Assembly (NCBI GenBank): GCA_025201865.1 | Contig: MU603020.1 | Span: 1-25,618, forward strand | DNA: 25,618 bases | Direction of reading: 5' to 3' | Source of the DNA: Ramicandelaber brevisporus | Taxonomy: Eukaryota; Kickxellomycota; Ramicandelaberales; Ramicandelaberaceae | Shown: in pieces, positions 8,551 through 17,031 of the stretch | Layout: the number at the start of each line of letters is the position of its first letter | Position numbering within the stretch: position 1 is the stretch's first letter | Translations under genes and position numbers: made by a program | Notes under the pieces: model-generated | The model's input: the letters and a program-made list of their open reading frames with translations, nothing else | Databases searched by the model: none | Told to the model about the DNA's origin: nothing

Positions 8551-8940
8551 TTGGTAGCCAAAGGAGGAGTCAAGAGACAAAGGGCAGCACGCGTGTCTGC
8601 TGAGTGTGTGAGTATGAGTGGTTGTGTGTGTAGGTGTGTGTAGTTGCGTTGGTTTGCTGTCACGGTTCGCGTGTTCCTGTCCACGCCAATATCGATATTT
8701 TGAGTGTGTGAACAGTGGAGGAGATGCCACAAATGTGGGAAGCCGATCAGTTCTTTTTTTCCTTAAAGAAAACAGCAACAACAACAACAATAGCAACAAA
8801 AATAAAGAGGGCAAAAGAACCAGTAGCAGTGGCGGCTGTGGTGGTCTTTGCTTAGCTATAGCCACACACATACATTCATAGACACACACACGTGTGGGAT
8901 GAGTGTATAATTCATATTTTTCTTAATTACCATTCTACAC

Positions 8941-8948
8941 TGACGTCA
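8941..8948. promoter_or_regulatory. CRE/ATF-like palindrome TGACGTCA
   Basis: A perfect 8-bp CRE consensus, the binding site of bZIP factors of the ATF/CREB class. It lies 1.86 kb upstream of the MFS start and 130 bases past the F-box stop. Whether it is bound is unknown. Confidence 0.3.
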
Positions 8949-9077
8949 AGCGACGGAACATATGCGGATTCAACATTCAGTGGGAGTTGGGATATTGCTA
9001 TGTCTAATTAGTGCAACTTTTAAAGAAAAGTAAAGCAAAGCAAAACAAAACCAAAAGAAAACCAAATCAAAAAGAGA

Positions 9078-11105
9078 TTAGTAAGTGATGATGGTTAATT
9101 GGGGAAACGCTGCGGCCAAGGTAGGCTGAACTGCTTCCGCAATCGTGCGACCAAGGGCAAGCTTGCGCAGTTTAGGACAGTTGCCCAGCAGCTGGACAAG
9201 TCCATCCTGATAGTTCAGCCCCGCGTTACCATCGTTACTGTCGCTATTGCTGCTGCTACTACTGCTGCTACTACTGCTGCTGCTGTCACTGCTGTCACTG
9301 TTAGTTGTGCATCCATGAAGAGCCAGTCGTTGCATCGCGGAGCTAAAGCGCGAGGTTTGATAATCCAATTTGCATCCAATAAGCTCCACATCGCGAACAG
9401 AGGGAATATGGAGGAGAAAGGAGAGGGCTGCGGATGTGACGAATGCGTGATAGAGCTTGAGGAATGTCAACTGCGATATGGGCTGGAGCTGTTGGTGCCT
9501 CTGGAGCTGCGAAGATGATGGCGATGATGATGATGACGATGACGCTGGCGATGACGATGGCAGAGTGGTTACAAGAGTGATGTTGTAGCACTGAAGAGTA
9601 AAATGACGAATCCTGGGCATTTGCCGGAGCATCTCGTCGATGTACACTGGCGGCTGCTGTTGAGCTGAGCTGGCGACAAGTAGACTCAATTGCTCGACAT
9701 TTGGAATAGAGGACACAACCGAGTTTAATGCACCGATATCAATGTGGAATTCAATATCAACTCGTTTCAGTGTCAGCCATTGTTGTGAGGCAAAAATGGC
9801 ATCTACTGCGGTGTTAACATATGGCACATGCTCTGAGGCGACGCATTTGGTGTGTTGGATTCGCAGACCTAGCCACTCTAGTTTTGGGAAGGTATCTGGC
9901 CTCCATTCAGCATAATTATAAACACAACTGTGACAACACACATCACATTTTAACACTCTTAACCTTGTAAACTTTTGTGGTTTGGATTTCTGAGACTCTT
10001 GTTGTTGATACTGCTGCTGCTGTTGCTGCTTTTGCTGTTGTTGATTACGAGATTGGAACACATTTGACTCTTCATGTAGTCTGCCAGCAAAGAATCTACC
10101 ATTTGAATCAGCCATGCATAATCCAGTAACACCATGCAGATCCAGATATTCAACTGAGGCAGAGATGGCTTCAGCCATTAATGCAAACTCATAAACTGTC
10201 TTTTCATTCCAAAACTCCACTACTCGGATAGGACCAAGCATCATAAAGAACTTTGATAAAACATGTCGGCCGTAGCCACGCCAGTAATTGTCGCCAAGAT
10301 ATGTCTTGCGTAGCTTATCCAAGCCACCAGCCACCACGCTATCAGGCTCGGAGCTACTGCATCCGCAATACCCGTCAAAGCTGTATCGACAGTGCTCCTG
10401 CTCTTGATTGATGGCGCTGAGCTCAGACACATCTGGTGGATGTGAGAGTGCAGCGACGGCGTACAAGTCCTCTGGAGTGAGCGGATACTTTTCGTCAATG
10501 ACAATGCTTCGTAGTCTGGGAAATGCCAATCGGTACAGCCCGGCCTTTGGTGCGCACAGCTCACGGTCTCGATCACTCCACAATAGACTGATTTCAGTGA
10601 TATTTGGACAGTGCTCAAACACCAAATCTGCATACGACACAGTGTTTGTGGGGAGAATCGAGTCGTTGATGTTACTGTTGGTTACAAATCGATGGGTATT
10701 GATGTTTGTTGCGCTTCGTACATAGCGTCCATATACTCTGAGCAGCGAGGCCACAGCGTTCCTATCATTCAGGGCCAAGACTGCTTCGGGAATGCGATAC
10801 CACACATGCCGCGCCAGGGCATCATACAGACCCCGTGACACTGTGAGTAGCCGAGCCGCCTCTTCTACACTGAGATGCTCGACAATCACGTCCAGTAGCT
10901 CGCGCGGCAGTCTGTGTAGGTATCTGATGGGTGTCAGAGCAGTTCGTTTCGCGGAGATGAGACCGCTAGATTTGCACCGACAGCAGTGACAGTCGACGTG
11001 GCCATGGCCAGCTGAGGCTGCCGTAACGAGCTGCGAGCTCGTTGAGAAGCTGGGTGAACGGGGTCGCTTCATGCCCACTGCTGATGGGAAAGAGTCAGAG
11101 CTCAT
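9078..11105 (-). CDS. F-box protein with LRR-like C-terminal region
   Basis: About 675 aa, starting at the ATG at 11105 (context AACAACATG, A at -3). An in-frame upstream extension to 11180 has no ATG. Residues 63-105 match an F-box (LHRLPRELLDVIVEHLSVEE, then RLLTVSRGLYDALARHVWYRI), the Skp1-binding module of SCF ubiquitin ligases. The rest shows repeated hydrophobic segments of the form FPRLRSIVI, LRVLKCDV, FPKLEWLGLRI, LTLKRVDIEF and LRKLALG, consistent with irregular leucine-rich repeats for substrate recruitment. A Cys/His cluster CHCCRC lies at about 39-44. Low-complexity inserts are polyQ near 354-369 and polySer near 514-532 and 603-618. Substrate is unknown. It lies 238 bases downstream of ALG11 on the same strand, and the gap holds only purine-rich sequence and an AATG repeat. 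The F-box call is solid; the LRR call is inference. Confidence 0.8.
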   Translation of the reverse strand: MSSDSFPSAVGMKRPRSPSFSTSSQLVTAASAGHGHVDCHCCRCKSSGLISAKRTALTPIRYLHRLPRELLDVIVEHLSVEEAARLLTVSRGLYDALARHVWYRIPEAVLALNDRNAVASLLRVYGRYVRSATNINTHRFVTNSNINDSILPTNTVSYADLVFEHCPNITEISLLWSDRDRELCAPKAGLYRLAFPRLRSIVIDEKYPLTPEDLYAVAALSHPPDVSELSAINQEQEHCRYSFDGYCGCSSSEPDSVVAGGLDKLRKTYLGDNYWRGYGRHVLSKFFMMLGPIRVVEFWNEKTVYEFALMAEAISASVEYLDLHGVTGLCMADSNGRFFAGRLHEESNVFQSRNQQQQKQQQQQQYQQQESQKSKPQKFTRLRVLKCDVCCHSCVYNYAEWRPDTFPKLEWLGLRIQHTKCVASEHVPYVNTAVDAIFASQQWLTLKRVDIEFHIDIGALNSVVSSIPNVEQLSLLVASSAQQQPPVYIDEMLRQMPRIRHFTLQCYNITLVTTLPSSSPASSSSSSSPSSSQLQRHQQLQPISQLTFLKLYHAFVTSAALSFLLHIPSVRDVELIGCKLDYQTSRFSSAMQRLALHGCTTNSDSSDSSSSSSSSSSSSNSDSNDGNAGLNYQDGLVQLLGNCPKLRKLALGRTIAEAVQPTLAAAFPQLTIITY

Positions 11106-11343
11106 GTTGTTGCTGATTGTTTGCAGAAAAGAAAAGCGTGAATGAAGAGGAAGGGAGAGGAGCAAACAAATATAAAACAAAAGGAGGAACTAAAGTTCAG
11201 ACAGGCAGCACAGGCATTAGGTAAGCACTGGGAGGTCTACCAGCCGCTATGTATGGTACTTACTCATGCTTGAATGAATGAATGAATAAAAGAGAAGGGA
11301 AGGGAAGAGAAGGAGAGAAGAGAGTGGGAGATGAGTTGGTGTA

Positions 11344-13347
11344 TTAAGCGTTTAGACATTCGGCCAAGGCAGTATAGTTTCTAAGGAAGCCGCGATTAAA
11401 CACTTCTTCAGAAAATCGCTCCGCTGCATCCTTTCTGGCGCGAGCAGTAAGTGCATTACGCTCATCATCGCTCAGTGCCAATGCGGTCTCCATCGCCTTA
11501 ACGTATTCATCACAGGTCTCTGCCAAGTAGCCAGTGCTTGAACCGACAGGCTTTGTGGTGATAATGTCGGATTTAGGGCCGCCAGAGTTATGTGCGATAG
11601 TAACCAGACCCGCAGCCATCAACTCCACAATGCCAATGCCAAAGTGCTCGTCCCGCATAGTGTGGATGCCAATCATGGCCTCGCCCATCCGGCGAACCAG
11701 CACCTTAAAGTCTGCATTGATGACAAACTCAACGTGGTCGGCAATGCCCAAAGAGTCACATTGCTGCCGCAAATTGTCAACACGCATCTGGTCTTCAATG
11801 TTGCGAGAACTGCCAATCAGGACTAGCTTGATGTTAGCATAATCGGGATCATGGCGATGTCGACGCAGCAGCTTGGCAAATGCCTCAACTTGCAGAGGAT
11901 GATTCTTCTCTGGGCGGAACTGGGCAACCGATACAATTTCACGCTGGCGATTGCCNNNNNNNNNNACCAGACCCGCAGCCATCAACTCCACAATGCCAAT
12001 GCCAAAGTGCTCGTCCCGCATAGTGTGGATGCCAATCATGGCTTCGCCCATCCGGCGAACCAGCACCTTAAAGTCTGCATTGATGACAAACTCAACGTGG
12101 TCGGCAATGCCCAGAGAGTCACACTGCTGCCGCAAATTGTCAACACGCATCTGGTCCTCAATGTTGCGAGAACTGCCAATCAGAACTAGCTTGATGTTAG
12201 CATAATCGGGATCATGGCGATGTCGACGCAGCAGCTTGGCAAATGCCTCAACTTGCAGAGGATGATTCTTCTCTGGGCGGAACTGGGCAACCGATACAAT
12301 TTCACGCTGGCGATTGCCAAGTGGAAGCGCGGAGAAGGCCTCAGTTGGACATGGTGGATAAACTGTGGTGATAAGCTGGCCACCAGAACCACGGCTAGCG
12401 CCGCCGACACCCACAGTGCTAGATTTTGCTGTCGTCAATCGAGTGGCGTGCCATAATTGATCAATGTGGTTGCGAGTCCACGTTGAGTTGGTCAGTGCGA
12501 TGTGTGCAAATGAGCCTGCCCATCCATACGCCGCCGCAAACAGCCGGTAATACAGCGACTTTGCGAAGCCAAGCAGAGGATGGCGGCCGGCAAGAGACCG
12601 ATGGCTCTCAACTCCAGTTTGGCCAGCCTGAACACGCTCGAGCATGTCTGTGCTGATCGTTGGGTAATGAACATATGCCAGCAGCGGCACACTGCCACGG
12701 GTGAAGTAGCGGACCAGCGGGTAAGTGAAAGCGTAGCCCATGCTGTCAATGAAGATGTCGGGCACAACGCGGCTCAGTGCTTCGTAACCAAGAACGAGTG
12801 ATCCAAGACTCTGGCCGAGAAGAGTGAACACTGGATAGCGGCGTGCCTCAACCCAATCACGACGCTGCAGATGAATGATAACCACGCGAGAGGAGTCAAT
12901 CTTGAGGTTGAACCGCTGCTGAGCACGGCGCAAAATGGCCTCTGATGTCGCGTCCGTATCGCCAGTGTAAACTACGCAGTACGTGTGCGCCAGACGGTCG
13001 ACTGTTGCCTGGCTCTTGTTGTTGTTGTTGTTGCTGCTTCCACCGCGCTTGGCTTGGCTGTGAGCTCGGAGCAGCTTCGAATGCTGCTGGATGGCCGCGA
13101 TTGCTGTCCATAGCACTCGCTCACCACCGCCACCTGCATTGCAATATGGATGGAAGAAGCCAACCAGGACAGCGCGCTCCTGCTCTTCGTCGCTCTTGAC
13201 ACCAAATGCCTCCAGGATCTTGGCGCGGTTGGGACCTCGCTTCTCAAAGCCTTTGTGCATGGCACCGAACAATGCGGCCGCCAGCACCACCAGAGTGATC
13301 ACCACGGCCAGGCCGTTGATCAGCACTGCACCGATCCACGACAACAT
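11344..13347 (-). CDS. ALG11: ALG11, GDP-Man:Man3GlcNAc2-PP-dolichol alpha-1,2-mannosyltransferase (assembly-disrupted)
   Basis: Starts at the ATG at 13347; an open extension to 13389 has no ATG. The enzyme adds the fourth and fifth mannoses to the lipid-linked N-glycan precursor on the cytosolic face of the ER. Seen: an N-terminal membrane anchor (residues 3-28), the ALG11-type VGFFHPYCNAGGGGERVLW block (62-80), YTGD (127-130), YVHYPTIS (225-232), NSTWT (287-291), and a C-terminal GT-B half with SVAQFRPEKNH (352-362) and the EX7E motif EHFGIGIVE. As assembled the frame runs through a 10-N gap and repeats 117 residues. The 353-bp copies plus 10 N total 363, a multiple of three, so the frame stays open by accident. 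Removing one unit gives 546 aa, close to the usual fungal length of about 550, with a single EX7E. Hence the real gene is intact and single-copy in this domain (inference). Confidence 0.9.
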   Translation of the reverse strand: MLSWIGAVLINGLAVVITLVVLAAALFGAMHKGFEKRGPNRAKILEAFGVKSDEEQERAVLVGFFHPYCNAGGGGERVLWTAIAAIQQHSKLLRAHSQAKRGGSSNNNNNKSQATVDRLAHTYCVVYTGDTDATSEAILRRAQQRFNLKIDSSRVVIIHLQRRDWVEARRYPVFTLLGQSLGSLVLGYEALSRVVPDIFIDSMGYAFTYPLVRYFTRGSVPLLAYVHYPTISTDMLERVQAGQTGVESHRSLAGRHPLLGFAKSLYYRLFAAAYGWAGSFAHIALTNSTWTRNHIDQLWHATRLTTAKSSTVGVGGASRGSGGQLITTVYPPCPTEAFSALPLGNRQREIVSVAQFRPEKNHPLQVEAFAKLLRRHRHDPDYANIKLVLIGSSRNIEDQMRVDNLRQQCDSLGIADHVEFVINADFKVLVRRMGEAMIGIHTMRDEHFGIGIVELMAAGLXXXXGNRQREIVSVAQFRPEKNHPLQVEAFAKLLRRHRHDPDYANIKLVLIGSSRNIEDQMRVDNLRQQCDSLGIADHVEFVINADFKVLVRRMGEAMIGIHTMRDEHFGIGIVELMAAGLVTIAHNSGGPKSDIITTKPVGSSTGYLAETCDEYVKAMETALALSDDERNALTARARKDAAERFSEEVFNRGFLRNYTALAECLNA
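11603..11955. repeat. 353-bp duplicate, copy A (assembly artefact flanking the gap)
   Basis: Matches 11966-12318 base for base without indels except five transitions (11680, 11751, 11761, 11794, 11821 against the positions 363 higher). All five are synonymous in ALG11. The copy ends exactly at the N run, as expected when two haplotype contigs overlap but were scaffolded end to end. Confidence 0.9.
11956..11965. other. Assembly gap (10 N)
   Basis: Ten consecutive N inside ALG11, bounded on both sides by the same sequence. The overlap of the flanks implies a negative true gap size. Confidence 0.99.
11966..12318. repeat. 353-bp duplicate, copy B (assembly artefact flanking the gap)
   Basis: Second copy of 11603-11955, starting immediately after the N run; 348 of 353 bases are identical. 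Downstream (to 13347) it continues into the N-terminal half of ALG11, whereas copy A continues into the C-terminal end, so together they tile one gene. Confidence 0.9.
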
Positions 13348-13422
13348 ATGTACACTCAAACACACAAACACGCGCACACTCTCTCTCACTCTCTCACTCG
13401 AGTTTGAACTTGCCTCGATACG

Positions 13423-13773
13423 ATGGACGGACTATCGGAAAGGGCGTGCAACTGTGGCAGCGATCTACAGGTGAGCAAAGTACTGCGAGTTAATCTGCCT
13501 GGTTACAGTAAAGATAAAAAAAATGTACAAAGCGAAACAAACGCCAATGGATGGCATTTCATCCAACAAACGACCACGTCATCCATATTCTTCATATCTG
13601 TGGCAGCACTGCCACAATATCCTCTCAAAAGTAGCATGAGGCAGTCACCTCGCACTCTTCTTCCTCTTCTTCTTCAGCAATATCTGGAGAGGAAGTTTAA
13701 AAGTTATAATCAATCGGCAATTAAAGTTAAGAAAGCTCAGATCAACGTGGATTCAGTGAATCGTGATGGATGA
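13423..13773 (+). CDS. Candidate two-exon small protein (47 aa) or spliced leader/uORF
   Basis: Proposed exons are 13423-13470 and 13678-13773, with a 207-bp intron. The donor is CAG|GTGAGC at 13470/13471. The acceptor at 13677 is preceded by a run of about two dozen nearly pure pyrimidines ending TTCAG. Joined in phase 0 they read 47 codons and stop at TGA 13771-13773. The ATG has A at -3 and G at +4. The product begins MDGLSERACNCGSDLQ and is Lys-rich after the junction; I recognise no family. A second good donor (GTAAGT at 13796) and acceptor (CAG ending 13941, with a pyrimidine tract) follow, so these exons could instead be the spliced 5' leader of the WD40 gene at 14189, with this frame as a uORF. 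Only 75 bp separate its ATG from the divergent ALG11 ATG, which lowers confidence. Confidence 0.3.
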   Translation: MDGLSERACNCGSDLQVSKVLRVNLPGYSKDKKNVQSETNANGWHFIQQTTTSSIFFISVAALPQYPLKSSMRQSPRTLLPLLLQQYLERKFKSYNQSAIKVKKAQINVDSVNRDG

Positions 13774-14188
13774 GAAGCAGTTGGAGGAATTGAATGTAAG
13801 TCTGAACGATGGTCGGATACCAAGGTTAAGGTACAGGCGAATCTTGAGACGCCATTCAATGTTATGCCAGCCGTTAGCCGTGCTGTTTGCCCGTTCAAAT
13901 TTAATTCTCCTTCTTTTGTTGTTGCTGTTGTTGACAAACAGACAAGTGGAGAGAGAAGTGGAGTGAGAGAGAAAATTGTTAGCTCGTTGTTGTGTTTGGC
14001 TGCTTTTCGCTCGATTTTGCCATCAGCACAAACAACAATAACAACAACAAAAGCCGCAACAACAACAGCAGCAACAGCAGCGTTTGTACACGAGATTGTC
14101 GACTGAAAGCACGCGTTGTTTGCACTGTTTCCGTTTACACTGAGTTTCTAATATAAGGACGCAAGCTGACTTCTCTTTCTCTATTGAA
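13774..14188. other. Upstream region of the WD40 gene
   Basis: It holds a candidate intron (13796-13941: GTAAGT donor, TTGAC branch-like word at 13931-13935, CAG acceptor) and then an ACAACA/GCAACA-rich stretch (14030-14085). The last 20 bases before the ATG at 14189 are pyrimidine-rich. No independent coding region is supported. Confidence 0.4.
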
Positions 14189-16522
14189 ATGACCAAGAGA
14201 AGTGACAAGGACCAGAGTCCACTATCACCAGCTAAGGAGAAGGATTCTCTTCCGGCCGAGACTACAGCTGAGACTACATCGCATGAACCAATGGACATTG
14301 TGAACGAAAGCGAGAAACACGACATTGCTGAGGAAGCTGTGGATAATAAAGAGGATGGTAAGGATAATAAAGAAGATGAAGATGGAGATGACGATGGAGA
14401 AGAAGGTGGCGAGGCTGGAGATGATGGTGGAGATGATGGTGATGATGATTCCAATGAAAAGATGGATGTGGATGATGAAGATAAAGATGGTGAAGATGAT
14501 GAAGACAGCTCAAAGACAAAGAAGAGTATCAAGGCTAAGGGTAAGACTGGCAAGAGGGCAGTTAGTGAAGATGAAGATGAGGCGGTGGATTCAAATGAAA
14601 ATAAAGACAAAGAAGAAGAAGAGGAAGAAGAAGAAGCCAATGATGATAACGATGAAGAAGAAAAAGAGGATGACGACGATGAAGAAGATGAAGATGACAA
14701 GAAGAAGAAGAGTAAGAAGAAGTTGTCCAAGAGTAGCACTGGTAATGGTAAGAATAATAATAAGAGCAAGAAGAAGAATAATAAAGCTGATTCTGAGGAG
14801 GAGGAGGAAGAGGAGGATGGTGATGATAACGAAAAAGAAGGTGATGATAAGGATGATGATGATGATGGTGATAATGATAAAGATGGTAGCGATGATGAGC
14901 GTCCAAATGGAAAAGATATAACCAAGAAGAAAAGTGGCAATGTCAGTGATAAAGTAGTTGGAGGAGGAATATGGCCTGGACCATCAAAGATATTTGGGCG
15001 TAGTTTTGAACTGCAGCACTTGATTAGAGTCCATTCACGTCATAACCAATCTCGGCCAGAAAACGACACAGTTCCTCAGATTTGGACAGGTAAATTTCCA
15101 CCAGCAAATGTTGATACAAGAGCACTGTTTAAAGATGGAGTCAAACGGAGAGTCATTGCAACAGTGGCTGAGCCCTCACTATGTTTTATTGATATAGACA
15201 GTGCTAAGGTTATTGCACAATATGCACTGCCTATTAGTGACGAGTCTGATCGTAGAGGCAGTGTAAAGCCACGGGATGAGCTATTTGCATTGGATTGGAC
15301 TGTATTTGACACTGATGCTCCTCCAATGAGTAATGATAATAGCAATAACAATGGCAATAACAATAAAATTAAGGATAAGGACATTCATAGTGTAGTGGCT
15401 ATTGGAGGAGATTCTGGATTGATTAGATTAATAGATACGTACCACTTGGGATGCTATGCTCATTTAAGTGGGCATTCAAGTGAGATTAATCATTTAAAGT
15501 TCTCAGAAAAGCATCCTCGCTGGCTGTTTAGTGGCAGCAGTGATGGAACTGTTAGACTCTGGATTGTCAATGGATTTAAAGTGGACAGCGACAATGATGG
15601 CAATCCTAGCTTAGATCCGAACTTTGTTGGTGCAACTTGCGTAGCTATTTTCGATCCAAATGTTTCGGACCCTGATCCAGTTTATTCGCTGGCCATTGAC
15701 CCAGCTTGTACAGTGCTAATGTCAGGTGGAGATGGACGTATCTTCATGTATGATTTGGAGTCTATGGTTAAAGATAAGGACTTCATCGATGCAATGTCTG
15801 ATAGCAAAAATAGCATTGAGTTTGCAGATATGGCAGCAACTGGTTCAAGCTCTGCGAAAAAGAGATCACTCAATGCTTCAGCCATCCGTTCAATCCGCAA
15901 GAGATCAAGCGGTGCTGCTGTTGTTCCATCTGACAAGTGCTTTATGGTTGAACCAAAGACTGTCTTTAATGACACTGATTACATTCCGGAAAATGCAGTC
16001 GTTGATATGCATTTTACTCGCAGTGGCCGTCTAGTCACCTCGGGTAGAAGCGGAGTGATTACAGTCTGGAATCCTCAGCAAAGCACAAAGAAGAGAATGC
16101 TCAAACGCCTCACGCTAGATTATGAAGATCCTGGATTTGAGTTTGTTCGTTTCTTTATTGCAAACACTGGCAATGTCTATGGACGCCAGAGTCATAAACA
16201 GCGTAGCTCTGGTGTGTCAAGTGAGTATGAGAATGAAGAGGATACTCTGTTGGTTGTCACTGAGAATGGCGATATCAACATGTACTCGCTGTGGCCAGAT
16301 ACTCAGCCAACCATTGCTGGTGTTCGCTATGATGAGACCTATGGAGACGTTCCCAAATCTCTCACTGCAATCGGCACATCTGCTGTTCTTACGCATGAGA
16401 AGTCATTCACTCTGTCCCGCGTCATTGCCATTGATCCTTGGAACAATGATACCATTGTGGCCTGTGATTGCAGAAACCGCGTCCTCATCTGGACTCTGGT
16501 GGATGACTCCAATAACTCTTAA
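14189..16522 (+). CDS. WD40 beta-propeller protein with acidic N-terminus, EED/LRWD1-like
   Basis: 777 aa, ATG at 14189 (context GAAATGA). Residues 50-250 are an extremely acidic, Lys-interspersed disordered region with long Asp/Glu runs and KKKKSKKK patches. From about 272 a WD40 propeller follows: FELQHLIRVHSRHNQ, PQIWTGKFPP, then the best repeat at 400-458 (VVAIGGDSGLIRLID, GHSSEINHLKF, LFSGSSDGTVRLW), further blades CVAIFDP to GDGRIFMYDLES, AVVDMHFTRSGRLVTSGRSGVITVW, and a last blade ending NRVLIWTL (764-771). Blade spacing and the opening segment resemble LRWD1/ORCA, while the 400-520 region and the VVDMHF block resemble EED/ESC; both are histone-methyl readers, in heterochromatin replication and in PRC2 respectively. 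No LRR domain is present, against a complete LRWD1. The protein is likely nuclear. WD40 fold is certain; the family choice is open. A plus-strand AATAAA at 16816 may end the transcript. Confidence 0.75.
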   Translation: MTKRSDKDQSPLSPAKEKDSLPAETTAETTSHEPMDIVNESEKHDIAEEAVDNKEDGKDNKEDEDGDDDGEEGGEAGDDGGDDGDDDSNEKMDVDDEDKDGEDDEDSSKTKKSIKAKGKTGKRAVSEDEDEAVDSNENKDKEEEEEEEEANDDNDEEEKEDDDDEEDEDDKKKKSKKKLSKSSTGNGKNNNKSKKKNNKADSEEEEEEEDGDDNEKEGDDKDDDDDGDNDKDGSDDERPNGKDITKKKSGNVSDKVVGGGIWPGPSKIFGRSFELQHLIRVHSRHNQSRPENDTVPQIWTGKFPPANVDTRALFKDGVKRRVIATVAEPSLCFIDIDSAKVIAQYALPISDESDRRGSVKPRDELFALDWTVFDTDAPPMSNDNSNNNGNNNKIKDKDIHSVVAIGGDSGLIRLIDTYHLGCYAHLSGHSSEINHLKFSEKHPRWLFSGSSDGTVRLWIVNGFKVDSDNDGNPSLDPNFVGATCVAIFDPNVSDPDPVYSLAIDPACTVLMSGGDGRIFMYDLESMVKDKDFIDAMSDSKNSIEFADMAATGSSSAKKRSLNASAIRSIRKRSSGAAVVPSDKCFMVEPKTVFNDTDYIPENAVVDMHFTRSGRLVTSGRSGVITVWNPQQSTKKRMLKRLTLDYEDPGFEFVRFFIANTGNVYGRQSHKQRSSGVSSEYENEEDTLLVVTENGDINMYSLWPDTQPTIAGVRYDETYGDVPKSLTAIGTSAVLTHEKSFTLSRVIAIDPWNNDTIVACDCRNRVLIWTLVDDSNNS

Positions 16523-17031
16523 TTTGCTTTCTATCTATCTTTCTTCTTCATGTTTGTTCAATTTAAAGTCAGTTTGTTTAAAAGTCTTAACCCAAGATGG
16601 ATGCACATATGCATGTATGCATACACGTATCAATGTATCAACATACTCGTCAATGTGTGTGCACAGGACACGTGACTTTGTTGGAGTTTTGCCTTGACAC
16701 CTTGTCCTTATGAACAGAGAGATTGTCCTCAAATCTCTCTTGTCTCTGCAAAACGACAGCTCAAAAATCAATCACTTTGAAGAGAAAAAAGCAGAGCGTC
16801 CTCAGTAGCAGCAACAATAAAAAAAACAGGCCAACTGCTTGACAATAGTATCAAAGACAGCAGCAGCAGTAACAACAGCGACAGTGACAACAGCAACAGT
16901 GACAGTAGCAGCAACAGTGACAGTGACAGATAGTTAAGTACCTGACAGAGATTCTCTTCTAATCAGCATATATATATACATAGACGTACAGATACATACA
17001 GCAGCTTTCTGGTTCTTGTTGGGAGTCTTTA
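16523..17031. other. Intergenic: WD40 3' flank and exportin-T promoter
   Basis: No coding region. Contents are ATGCAT/ATCAATGTATCAA-like repeats (16608-16645), a plus-strand AATAAA (16816-16821, 294 bases after the WD40 stop), an AGCAACAGTGACAGTGAC quasi-repeat (16858-16930) and a TATA run close to the next start. Confidence 0.55.
16969..16978 (+). promoter_or_regulatory. TATA-like element upstream of exportin-T
   Basis: TATATATATA lies 54 bases before the exportin-T ATG. Position and composition fit a TATA box, but a short TA microsatellite would look the same. Confidence 0.4.

Larger units (their letters stand above)
7083..9077. other. Long (2 kb) non-coding region upstream of the MFS gene
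   Basis: No gene is supported. The plus strand is strongly purine-rich from about 7540 to 8310 (GAGA/GGAA words), so the long minus-strand open frames here translate to Ser/Leu/Phe/Pro low complexity and are composition artefacts. Next to the MFS ATG are AGTGAGTGAGTG repeats (7097-7111). Other items are annotated separately: a purine run, a GCAA/GCTA repeat and a CRE-like palindrome. An ATTGG (inverted CCAAT) is at 8501-8505. GT-rich and CA-rich runs occur at 8604-8645 and 8863-8893. It probably combines a large promoter/5' UTR for the MFS gene with the 3' flank of the F-box gene; an unseen non-coding RNA cannot be excluded. Confidence 0.5.

Noticed and set aside
11106-11180. Hydrophobic N-terminal extension of the F-box protein (possible signal peptide)
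   Set aside because: The extension begins with TTG, not ATG. The ATG at 11105 has a good context and the F-box indicates an intracellular protein.
11344-13389. ALG11 as a genuine 667-681 aa protein with a duplicated glycosyltransferase domain
   Set aside because: The duplicate ends exactly at an N gap on both sides and the remaining sequence gives a normal-length single-domain ALG11. The upstream extension to 13389 also lacks an ATG.
14023-14940. 305-codon minus-strand Ser-rich open frame
   Set aside because: It is the antisense of the acidic GAT/GAA-rich N-terminus of the WD40 gene; Ser/Leu runs come from the complementary codons.
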